The notes beneath the pieces were generated by a model that was not told the DNA's origin, made no database searches, and was given only the letters and a program-made list of their open reading frames with translations. A stretch of DNA of 27,381 nt from Saprospiraceae bacterium (GTDB lineage: Bacteria > Bacteroidota > Bacteroidia > Chitinophagales > Saprospiraceae), in assembly GCA_020852155.1 (NCBI GenBank), contig JADZBJ010000404.1:1-27381 (forward strand), given 5' to 3'. This document shows positions 7,956-15,405 of the stretch, piece after piece; position 1 is the first letter of the stretch, and each line of letters starts with the position of its first letter. The translations under genes and the position numbers were made by a program.

Positions 7956-10900
7956 ATGAATATATCTGACATCTCCCTCCGACGGCCAGTTTCGGCAGCC
8001 GTTTTAAGTATATTGATCGTTGTTTTTGGTGGCCTGGGGTATAGTTTCCTTGGGGTGCGGGAATACCCCGCTATTGACCCGCCCAATATTACGGTGCGAA
8101 CGGCCTATACCGGAGCCAACCCTGAGGTTGTCGAAAGTCAGATTACAGAGCCGCTGGAAAAAGCCATCAATGGTGTTAGTGGTGTTCGGACCATTTCCAG
8201 CCAATCGGCTACAGGTGTCAGTATTATTACTGTCGAGTTTGACCTGAGCTCCAACCTTGAACAAGCCGCCAATGACGTGCGCGACAAGGTGTCGCAAGCC
8301 CAACGGAACCTGCCTCAAGACATTGACGCGCCGCCGGTCGTCACCAAAGCCGATGCCAGTGGCGATCCGATTCTGTTCGTTCCTGTTCAGAGCACCACGC
8401 GAAATATTATTGAACTGACCGACTACGTCGAAAATGTATTGGTTGAACGCCTGCAAACCATTCCCGGTGTATCGGCAGTGAATGTGTTTGGCTCCAAACG
8501 CCCGGCTATGCGCCTGTGGATGGATCCGGCAAAAATGAACGCACACAATGTAACGCCGGAAGATATTCTGGCGGCACTCAGTCGTGAAAACGTCGAATTG
8601 CCGGGCGGAAAATTGCGTGGCGACGCTACGGAACTAACGGTAAAAACCTTTGGCCGACTACAAACAGAAGATGATTTCAACAACATGATCCTGCGGCAGC
8701 AGGGCAGTTCGGTGTTATATTTTAAAGACATCGGTGAAGCCGTACTCGGCCCTGAAAACGAAGAAACCGGCGCGATTCGCAACCTGGTTCAAGGCGTTTC
8801 GATGGCGGTCGTTCCACAGCCGGGCAGCAACTGGATTGAAATTGTGGATGAATTTTATCGTCGTTACGATCAGATTCAAAAAGAACTGCCTCCCGATATT
8901 GTCATGAATATCGGTATTGACAAATCGCGTTTCGTGCGCCGGGCCGTCAGTGAAGTGACCGAAACACTGTTCATTGCCATTGGGCTGGTGGTGCTGATTA
9001 TTTACCTGTTTTTCCGAAACTGGATTATTGCCCTTCGCCCCCTGATTGACATTCCGGTGTCGTTGATCGGCGCGTTTTTCATCATGTATATTTTCGGGTT
9101 CAGTATCAATGTGCTCACGCTGCTGGCTATTGTACTGGCTACCGGACTGGTGGTGGACGATGGCATTGTCGTGACGGAAAATATTTTCAAAAAAATGGAA
9201 GCGGGCATGGATAAGTGGACGGCGGCGCGAGAAGGCACCCGTGAAATTTTCTTTGCCGTAGTGAGCACGTCCATTACGCTGGCGGTGGTGTTCATTCCGG
9301 TTGTGTTTCTGCAAGGTTTTACCGGCCGACTGTTTAGGGAGTTTGGTATTGTGGTGGCAGGTGCAGTATTGATTTCTGCCCTGGTATCGCTGACATTGAC
9401 GCCGGTATTGAACGTAAAAATGAGCGGCGGTACGCATCATGGCTGGTTTTATCGTGTCACGGAGCCATTTTTTAGTGGTCTTGACCGCGTTTATGGCGGT
9501 ACAATGCGTTCTTTCATGCGTTTCCGATATGTCAGTCTGCTGATTCTGGTCGCCTGTTTTGGTATGATCTGGTATTTCCAGGGAACGTTGAAAACCGAGC
9601 TGGCTCCGCTGGAAGACCGCAGTTTTATTCGTACTTCCTTGACGGCGCCTGAGGGAACAGACTACGACAAAACGCGCGACATCATTTACAAGCTTTCAAA
9701 AACCATGATGGATTCCATCCCGGAATACAAAATGGTTTTCGGGATAACAGCGCCGGGTTTTGGATCAGCGGCAACCAATTCAGGTTTTGTTTCCCTGTTG
9801 CTGAGTGATCCTGACGAGCGGAAACGCTCGCAAATGGAGATTAACAACAAGATACAGGCGCTGGCCAAAAAAATGCCGGAGGCGCGTATGTTCCCCAATC
9901 AGGACCAGACCATTCAGGTCGGATTCGGGCGGGGGTTGCCAGTGCAGTTCGTATTGCTCAATTTGAATTTTGACAAATTGAAACAGGTGATACCGAAAAT
10001 GCTGGAAGAAGCCCGAAAAGACCCGGTTTTTGCCAATGTTGACGTTGACCTGAAATTCAATAAACCAGAACTGCTGGTCGAAATTGACCGCCTTAAAGCC
10101 TCAGAACTTGGCGTGAGCATTCGCGACGTTAGTGAAGCCCTGCAACTTGCCCTGTCAGGCCGCCGCTTCGGTTATTTCCTTCAAAATGGCAAGCAATATC
10201 AGGTGATCGGCCAGGTAGATCGCGAAAATCGCGACGAGCCGCTTGACCTGACAGCCATGTACGTGCGCAACAATCGCGGGCAAATGATTCAGTTGGACAA
10301 TGTGGTGCGTTTCCAGGAAGCCAGTAGTCCGCCAACATTGTATCACTATAATCGCTATAAATCTGCGACCATCAGCGCGTCACTGGCGCAGGGGCATACA
10401 TTGGGCGAAGGGATTGAAGCGATGGAGCGCATTGCCAAGGGGCAATTGGATGACACTTTCCAAACTGACTTGAATGGCCCATCCCGCGACTTCCGCGAGA
10501 GCAGCGGCAATACGTCGTTTGCTTTTTTCCTCGCACTGGGATTGATTTACCTCATTCTGGCCGCACAGTTTGAAAGTTTCAGGGATCCGTTCATCATCAT
10601 GCTGACCGTACCGCTGGCCATTGCCGGTGCTTACCTGAGTCTTTCGGTAACGGGTAATACCTTGAATATCTTTTCACAAATCGGCATGATTATGCTGGTG
10701 GGCCTCGTCACAAAAAACGGTATTTTGATCGTGGAATTTGCCAACCAGAAACGAGCGCAAGGCATGCCAAGGTTACAAGCCGTACAGGAGGCCGCCCAGG
10801 CACGACTCAGGCCGATTCTGATGACCACCCTCGCTACAACACTGGGCGCCCTGCCAATTGCACTGTCTTTGGGCGCTGCCGCTACCAGCCGTATCGGTCT

Positions 10901-11009
10901 GGGCGTCGTGGTGGTCGGCGGACTGATGTTCTCCCTGGTATTGACGCTTTTCGTGATTCCGGCCATGTACACTTTTCTGGCAGCGAAAAAACGAAATGAC
11001 AATTTGTGA
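7956..11009 (+). CDS. RND efflux transporter, HAE-1 (AcrB/MexF-like) family
   Basis: An inner-membrane proton-driven pump subunit of 1017 residues, close to the family's usual length. A first transmembrane helix (about 10-32) is followed by a large periplasmic loop, helices TM2-TM6 (about 335-490), a second loop and TM7-TM12 (about 520 and 855-1010). The proton-relay aspartates D401/D402 in TM4 (VVDDGIVVTEN) and lysine K920 in TM10 (GLVTKNGILIVEF) are present, so it should be active. These residues mark the drug/hydrophobe branch, not a heavy-metal pump. Such pumps need a periplasmic adaptor (AcrA/MexE type) and an outer-membrane channel, normally encoded in the same operon. Neither is adjacent: parC lies upstream and the convergent PorW gene downstream. 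Substrate unknown. ATG chosen as the family N terminus (MNISDISLRRPV). Confidence 0.92.
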   Translation: MNISDISLRRPVSAAVLSILIVVFGGLGYSFLGVREYPAIDPPNITVRTAYTGANPEVVESQITEPLEKAINGVSGVRTISSQSATGVSIITVEFDLSSNLEQAANDVRDKVSQAQRNLPQDIDAPPVVTKADASGDPILFVPVQSTTRNIIELTDYVENVLVERLQTIPGVSAVNVFGSKRPAMRLWMDPAKMNAHNVTPEDILAALSRENVELPGGKLRGDATELTVKTFGRLQTEDDFNNMILRQQGSSVLYFKDIGEAVLGPENEETGAIRNLVQGVSMAVVPQPGSNWIEIVDEFYRRYDQIQKELPPDIVMNIGIDKSRFVRRAVSEVTETLFIAIGLVVLIIYLFFRNWIIALRPLIDIPVSLIGAFFIMYIFGFSINVLTLLAIVLATGLVVDDGIVVTENIFKKMEAGMDKWTAAREGTREIFFAVVSTSITLAVVFIPVVFLQGFTGRLFREFGIVVAGAVLISALVSLTLTPVLNVKMSGGTHHGWFYRVTEPFFSGLDRVYGGTMRSFMRFRYVSLLILVACFGMIWYFQGTLKTELAPLEDRSFIRTSLTAPEGTDYDKTRDIIYKLSKTMMDSIPEYKMVFGITAPGFGSAATNSGFVSLLLSDPDERKRSQMEINNKIQALAKKMPEARMFPNQDQTIQVGFGRGLPVQFVLLNLNFDKLKQVIPKMLEEARKDPVFANVDVDLKFNKPELLVEIDRLKASELGVSIRDVSEALQLALSGRRFGYFLQNGKQYQVIGQVDRENRDEPLDLTAMYVRNNRGQMIQLDNVVRFQEASSPPTLYHYNRYKSATISASLAQGHTLGEGIEAMERIAKGQLDDTFQTDLNGPSRDFRESSGNTSFAFFLALGLIYLILAAQFESFRDPFIIMLTVPLAIAGAYLSLSVTGNTLNIFSQIGMIMLVGLVTKNGILIVEFANQKRAQGMPRLQAVQEAAQARLRPILMTTLATTLGALPIALSLGAAATSRIGLGVVVVGGLMFSLVLTLFVIPAMYTFLAAKKRNDNL

Positions 11010-11015
11010 TGTGAT

Positions 11016-11115
11016 AAAACTAAGGCGCGATTTATTTCCCGCAGATTTCGCAGATCAAAAGCGCAGATAGCGCAGATTTTCTGCGCTATCTGCGGAAAAT
11101 ACTACGCCTAATTTT
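11016..11115. repeat. Nested hairpins of GCAGAT words after the RND pump gene
   Basis: A perfect 14-bp stem (11062-11075 with 11081-11094, loop atttt) sits between repeats of gcagatttcgcagat. Weaker outer arms pair aaactaaggcg (from about 11016) with cgcctaatttt (to about 11115). It begins seven bases after the pump gene stop and could contribute to its termination, though no T-run follows directly. Confidence 0.6.
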
Positions 11116-11127
11116 CCCCTTGCTAAC

Positions 11128-11174
11128 AAACAAGAATCGCCTCGTCAGCACGTCTGACGAGGCGATTCTTGTTT
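11128..11174. terminator. Perfect 21-bp hairpin, probable bidirectional terminator
   Basis: Arms 11128-11148 and 11154-11174 are exact reverse complements with a 5-nt loop (cacgt). The outer ends are A-rich on the left and T-rich on the right (aaacaag / cttgttt), giving short U-tracts in both directions. It lies between the convergent RND pump and PorW genes, where a two-way terminator is expected. It is the most perfect hairpin in the window. Confidence 0.8.
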
Positions 11175-11192
11175 ATAGGAAGGAATCAGTGC

Positions 11193-11329
11193 AAATCCGA
11201 ACTATCCGCAATATCCGCGTTTCAATATCCGCGCAAATCCAAATTATCCGCGCAAATCCGCGTTTCAATATCCGCGTAAATCCAAATTATCCGCGCAAAT
11301 CCGCGTTTCAATATCCGCGCAAATCCGCG
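11193..11329. repeat. 43-bp tandem repeats of ATCCGCG words
   Basis: Two full 43-bp units (11235-11277 and 11278-11320) are nearly identical. A degenerate 42-bp unit precedes them (11193-11234) and a partial unit runs to the PorW stop codon (11330-11332). The core words are aaatccgcg, caatatccgcg and aaattatccgcg; the same vocabulary occurs at about 1949-1968. With the two hairpins before it, this accounts for the whole 320-bp gap 11010-11329. Confidence 0.85.
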
Positions 11330-14212
11330 TTACTTCTGATAATTCTCGTTGAAAAACTCGCGATAACCGCTGAGTGTCTTGTTTTTCAGCACTTTGCGAT
11401 AGTTTTCCTGTGTAATGACGAAGTATTCCTTGGTGTAGGTTTTCTTGTCGCTTTCACCGAGAAAATCCTTGGCGGTTTTGATTTCTTTCAGGTAACGCAT
11501 AGCAGTCTCGCGGTTATCGAATTTGCGAAGCACGAGAATCGGCGTTTCGCTGTCTGAACCCAGGAAGATATTGGACATACGAATGCCCTCACTTTTATGC
11601 TTTTCGTTGTTGTAATCAGAAATGGACGACTTGATCGGCTCGATGGCTACATCGCCTTGAATGACCACCAGCAGGTAATGCAACTTGTCGTCTTCGAGGG
11701 TAAAGGAAGCGTCAACGCCATCTGCGTTGGCGTCGGGCGCTTTTTTCGTGTCATCTACTTCAAAACCCTTGCAGTTTAGCAAGCGGGCGATCTCCTTGGC
11801 GCGAGTAGCCTCCACGCTTTCAGGGTAACGACCGATCACTTCTTTCAGTGCAGTACAATAGGCGTCATTTCCTTGCAAATTGCCCACACAAAGGGCGCTG
11901 AGCAAGGCGAATTTCGGCATAATGGGGTGCTGCGAACCAAATCGTTTGGGGGCATCGGCACAGCGGTCAAAGGCATCTTTGTAGGCGCCCTTGTTAAATG
12001 CTTTATAGGTATCCTCGTAGTAGTTGTTGATTTCGCGTCGGCGGGCATCGGTAGCGCTCAGGAAATTCGGGTCACTGATGGCGCGAGCGAAGGAACTGGT
12101 CGGGTATTTACCGACTAACTTGTCATAGTAGTATTTGGCACGATCTGCATTGGTCAGTTCGGTGTGTGCCAGATAGCAATAATACCAGGTTTCTTTTTCG
12201 TACTTCAGGGTGTCCGGGTAGCGGCGCTGAAGTTCTTCGAGCGTACCGACGCAGCGTTGATTGTTCTGGATTTTATCGCGGAACAAGGTGCCTAACTGGT
12301 ACATCGCTTCATACGTAGAAGCGTGGATAACGGACAATTCGGCTTCGCTTTTGGGTATGCCTGAGAAAATGTCGTTCAGGTCAGCGTCGTCATTGATTGC
12401 GCGTGTACTGTCGGCAGCAGCCAATTCGTCGTTGCCGCCTGTATTGGGTCGGTTACTGCGACGCCAGTTGTCTTCCAGTTTTCGAGTTCCCCACGTTCTG
12501 GAGAAGTCTTTCTTTCCTTTTTTCAGGAAATTTTCATTATAGAAATAGAATGTTGACGCTTTGGCTCCGGCCACTGGCGGCGGCGCTTTTCCGGCGTTTG
12601 GATTTTTGGCTTTTTCTGCCAGTTCCTTTGCTTTCCGATCGGCCTCGGCGCGCGCTTCTTCAGCCCGGCGTTTTTTAATGGTTTTGGCCAGGTCTTTCCT
12701 TTCTGCATCACTCATGCCATACACACGGATGATGCTGTCGTTGGCTGTGATGGTTTGAATGAGGCGCGCAATGTCTTTGAGGTTTACGGCGTAGTCGTTG
12801 ACGCGTTTGTAGCGTTCGTCGGTATTCGGCAATACGGTGAGTGTGCTGTCGAAATAGTTTTTAGCCTGCACGAAGTCTTCATCGTCAAAGTACAGGTTGG
12901 CCAGCATGAGGTATGATTCGGCGCGTTGTGCGGCATTCCCTGTGTTAAAGTCAAGTGATTTACGCAGGTAAGCAATGCCGTCTTTTTTAGCGCCTTCCTT
13001 GAGGGCGATACGCGCCATGACGAAGTAAATCTGGTCGCGGTATTCCAGGTTTTTGCCGTCTTTCAGCAGTTTTTCACAGGAATTGGTGGCAGATTCAGCA
13101 TTGATCTTTCCGTTGGCCCATCCTGCTTCGATCTGGTGCAGGCGTGCATTGAACTCCATTTCATACCTGGGGCGGCTGTTCAGCACCGTTTCAAAGGCTG
13201 CATAAGCCTTGTCCATTTGTCCGGCGCGTTCGCTCAACTGTGCCAGCACATACGCCAGGCGAGCGCGCTGTTTCTTTTTATCGGTGTATTTAATAGCCTT
13301 TTCCAGGGCGGGAATGGCCTTTTCATATTGCCCCTGACGGATGTACAGGTGTGCGAATGCGGTGAACAAATCATCGCGTAATTTCAGCGGAAACCAGCCA
13401 TCGGCTTCGAGGTCGCGGAACAGGAATTCTGCTTCATCAAACTTTTCGCGTTCGATCAGGGTGCGGCCGTACCAAACCATGGCTTCGGGGTAGGCCGCGG
13501 TGCGCGACCATCCTTTTTTGTAAGGGTTTTCACCAGCAGGACGAACGTATTCCTCTTCGGGTTTTGCCGCTTCTTTCTTGTCGGCTTCCTTGTTGTCAGC
13601 GGCTTTTTGATCTGCTTTTGCTTTTTCGTCGGCCTTGGCTTTGTCGCTCTTGGACTTGGAGGATTTTTTCTTCTTTTTGGAGGATTTCTTCTTCTTTTTA
13701 GAGGAAGTTTTCTTCTTGGTATCCTTTTTGGCCGACGCTTTTTTCTTCTTTGATTTTTTTGCTTTCGGCACCTTTTTGCGCGGATCCTGCTCGTCTTTCA
13801 TGTATTTGAAAGTCGCTTCGGCTGTTTCAAAATCGCGTTTCATGTATTGCGATTGACCGATCAGCAGGTAGCAATCATCTGTCCAGCCGCTCACGCGGTG
13901 CAGGGCGATGCCTTTTGATGCCTTTTTAATGACATTTTCATAATCCGAGCCTGCGCCTTTGCTGTCGGAGGCGACAGCGGGGTACAATTCCAGGATTTTG
14001 TTGTAATTGTCCTTATAGGTCAGTTCCGACTTTTGCGTGGTCAGTCGGAAAAGTTCATCGGCATTGAACCAGTAGTTATAGTGGGACGTTAAGTTATGGT
14101 AACGGCGTTTGAAACCGGAAGGTTCGGCATTTTTACTTTTTTGCGTGACGCAGCCAAAAACGATGGCTGTCAGGACAAGCAGGAGCGCAGGGTATTTCCA
14201 GAAATTCTTCAT
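11330..14212 (-). CDS. porW: T9SS lipoprotein PorW/SprE, TPR-rich
   Basis: PorW/SprE is an outer-membrane-linked lipoprotein needed for type IX secretion, and for gliding where present. It is thought to connect the PorL-PorM motor to the PorK-PorN ring. Evidence: a lipoprotein signal with lipobox IVFGC (Cys21), then the family block RRYHNLTSHYNYWFNA (about 37-51). TPR-like helical repeats follow through the middle. The strongly diagnostic segment is FYFYNENF...FSRTWGTRKLEDNWRRSN (roughly residues 550-590). The chosen start is ATG at 14212; an in-frame TTG one codon earlier is less likely. At 960 residues it is longer than most homologues I recall, partly because of a Lys-rich stretch at about 145-220 (bases about 13553-13780). 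No clear promoter motif was seen. A T9SS-sorted protein is encoded at 21430-22965. Confidence 0.85.
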   Translation of the reverse strand: MKNFWKYPALLLVLTAIVFGCVTQKSKNAEPSGFKRRYHNLTSHYNYWFNADELFRLTTQKSELTYKDNYNKILELYPAVASDSKGAGSDYENVIKKASKGIALHRVSGWTDDCYLLIGQSQYMKRDFETAEATFKYMKDEQDPRKKVPKAKKSKKKKASAKKDTKKKTSSKKKKKSSKKKKKSSKSKSDKAKADEKAKADQKAADNKEADKKEAAKPEEEYVRPAGENPYKKGWSRTAAYPEAMVWYGRTLIEREKFDEAEFLFRDLEADGWFPLKLRDDLFTAFAHLYIRQGQYEKAIPALEKAIKYTDKKKQRARLAYVLAQLSERAGQMDKAYAAFETVLNSRPRYEMEFNARLHQIEAGWANGKINAESATNSCEKLLKDGKNLEYRDQIYFVMARIALKEGAKKDGIAYLRKSLDFNTGNAAQRAESYLMLANLYFDDEDFVQAKNYFDSTLTVLPNTDERYKRVNDYAVNLKDIARLIQTITANDSIIRVYGMSDAERKDLAKTIKKRRAEEARAEADRKAKELAEKAKNPNAGKAPPPVAGAKASTFYFYNENFLKKGKKDFSRTWGTRKLEDNWRRSNRPNTGGNDELAAADSTRAINDDADLNDIFSGIPKSEAELSVIHASTYEAMYQLGTLFRDKIQNNQRCVGTLEELQRRYPDTLKYEKETWYYCYLAHTELTNADRAKYYYDKLVGKYPTSSFARAISDPNFLSATDARRREINNYYEDTYKAFNKGAYKDAFDRCADAPKRFGSQHPIMPKFALLSALCVGNLQGNDAYCTALKEVIGRYPESVEATRAKEIARLLNCKGFEVDDTKKAPDANADGVDASFTLEDDKLHYLLVVIQGDVAIEPIKSSISDYNNEKHKSEGIRMSNIFLGSDSETPILVLRKFDNRETAMRYLKEIKTAKDFLGESDKKTYTKEYFVITQENYRKVLKNKTLSGYREFFNENYQK

Positions 14213-14318
14213 CAAAACAAGATGGATTAAGCAGGCTAAATGGGTGCGAAAATGGGCATTCAGGTTGCCTGAGGCGCCAAAAAACCAGTGTAAAATTTCA
14301 TTCGCCCCCTTGCTCTGC

Positions 14319-14326
14319 TACCTTTG
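14319..14326 (+). promoter_or_regulatory. Possible -7 element TACCTTTG upstream of tsaB
   Basis: TACCTTTG matches TAnnTTTG exactly, but lies 266 bp before the tsaB start with a MITE-like element in between. It may be the original tsaB promoter, pushed away by the insertion. Between it and the PorW start (14213-14318) I see nothing else. Confidence 0.4.
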
Positions 14327-14413
14327 CGTTCTTTTTGGAAAACAGTGAGACTTTCCAGTGCCATCAACCTGACGATCCAGTCAGTCAATCCTTAAAAACT
14401 TCAAAATCATTTA

Positions 14414-14574
14414 GGGGTTGTTTAAAATTCACTCACTGGCTCAAAAAGGCATCTTTTGCCGCTATCCTTTTCTTGTTTTTCAGGCTGAAACCCCCGCTTC
14501 ACCCCGAAAAACAAGGATCGGCTAACACCAAAATCTGCTCTTTTTGAATCCAGCAGGGAAATTTAAACAACCTC
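14414..14574. mobile_element. 161-bp MITE-like fold-back element with TTA target duplication
   Basis: Nearly the whole element is one imperfect palindrome. Left arm 14414-14490 and right arm 14491-14574 match at roughly three quarters of positions with small gaps. The terminal inverted repeats are GGGGTTGTTTAAA on the left and GAGGTTGTTTAAA on the right (read inward). Internal matched blocks are tcaaaaag and cttgtttttc. Direct TTA repeats flank it at 14411-14413 and 14575-14577, consistent with a 3-bp target duplication. There is no transposase, so it would move only with help in trans. A TNA target and G-rich ends beginning GAG/GGG fit IS5-family (IS1031-like) elements; that affiliation is inference. 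Confidence 0.7.
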
Positions 14575-14591
14575 TTAAATCCTGATATAAC

Positions 14592-15293
14592 TTGGCTAAA
14601 ATACTACTGATAGAAACGGCTACAGATGTCTGCTCGGTTGCCATCGCTAACGATGGCGAGGTAATAGCCTTGATGGAATCCGGTCAGACAGCCAGTCATT
14701 CAGCGGTGTTGACCAATTTTATTGCCGCCTGTACAGAAAAGGCGGGGTTGCACCTGACTTCACTTGATGCCATTGCCATTAGCGGCGGACCGGGGTCGTA
14801 CAGTTCGCTGCGTGTTGGGGCATCTACGGCCAAGGGCATGGCCTATGCGCTTGACAAGCCTTTAATAGCCGTTGATACTTTGTATTCGCTCGCCGCAAGG
14901 GTCATCGCCCGTGAAAATGGCCCATTCTTCGTTGCGCCCATGCTCGATGCACGCCGAAATGAAGTTTGGACAGCGCTGTACGACCATGAAGGAATGCAAA
15001 TAGCAGAAAACCAGCCACTCATTCTGGATGGAAACGCACTGACGGAATGGCTGACACAAATGGGCGTTAAACCGCAAGATAAGGTTTTATTGGCCGGTAA
15101 TGGCGTACTCAAAGTACAGGAAAACGGGTATGCATATCAGGCCGAAGACGTACGTTGTTCGGCCGTTTCCATGGCGGCTATTGCCGATCAATATTTTCGT
15201 GAACAAAAATGGGTGGACACGGCTTATTATGAACCCTTTTACATGAAACCACCCAACATCACAACCCCGAAAAAACAGTTTTTGAGTGATTAG
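14592..15293 (+). CDS. tsaB: tRNA threonylcarbamoyladenosine biosynthesis protein TsaB
   Basis: TsaB partners TsaD (with TsaE) to place threonylcarbamoyl on A37 of ANN-decoding tRNAs in the cytoplasm. It has the ASKHA fold but is not catalytic. The 233-residue length fits the family. Visible blocks are KILLIETATDVCSVAI (3-18), HSAVL (36-40) and AISGGPGSYSSLRVGASTAKG (about 63-83). The start is a TTG codon: TGA lies in frame three codons upstream (14583-14585), no ATG is in range, and the protein aligns with family N termini from this codon. No Shine-Dalgarno sequence precedes it. A MITE-like element ends 17 bp upstream. Its stop (TAG 15291-15293) lies inside the left arm of the next inverted repeat. 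Confidence 0.92.
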   Translation: MAKILLIETATDVCSVAIANDGEVIALMESGQTASHSAVLTNFIAACTEKAGLHLTSLDAIAISGGPGSYSSLRVGASTAKGMAYALDKPLIAVDTLYSLAARVIARENGPFFVAPMLDARRNEVWTALYDHEGMQIAENQPLILDGNALTEWLTQMGVKPQDKVLLAGNGVLKVQENGYAYQAEDVRCSAVSMAAIADQYFREQKWVDTAYYEPFYMKPPNITTPKKQFLSD

Positions 15294-15405
15294 AGGTAAA
15301 TGATTCGTGATTAGTTTTTTTCAACATTTACACATGAAAAACTAATCACTTACCGCTAATCGCTAACCATTAATCACTTACCTCTCATAATCGTTTACCG
15401 CTAAA
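15288..15405. repeat. Inverted repeat filling the tsaB-M16 gap
   Basis: An inner perfect 13-bp pair (15307-15319 with 15337-15349) and an outer 8-bp pair (agaggtaa at 15292-15299 with ttacctct at 15378-15385) form a fold-back. The right side is lengthened by extra copies of aatcactta, ccgctaat and cgctaacc. The left arm includes the tsaB stop, and the right side ends against the ATG at 15406. The vocabulary resembles the repeat at 862-964. Confidence 0.7.

Noticed and set aside
7417..7969. Open frames across the 40-bp array (repeating AERGSAVLR-type peptides)
   Set aside because: All three forward frames are open only because a 40-bp unit without stops is repeated; the peptides cycle through the same frames, and the frame opening at 7417 lies inside parC.
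11120..11557. 145-residue forward open frame
   Set aside because: It starts at a TTG beside the terminator hairpin, translates the 43-bp repeats and then runs antisense to PorW.
14213..14215. TTG start for PorW one codon before the ATG
   Set aside because: The ATG at 14212 directly begins a good lipoprotein signal peptide, so the rarer codon is not needed.
14335..14547. 70-residue open frame starting with TTG
   Set aside because: It runs through the MITE-like palindrome and ends inside it; there is no family resemblance and no initiation signal.
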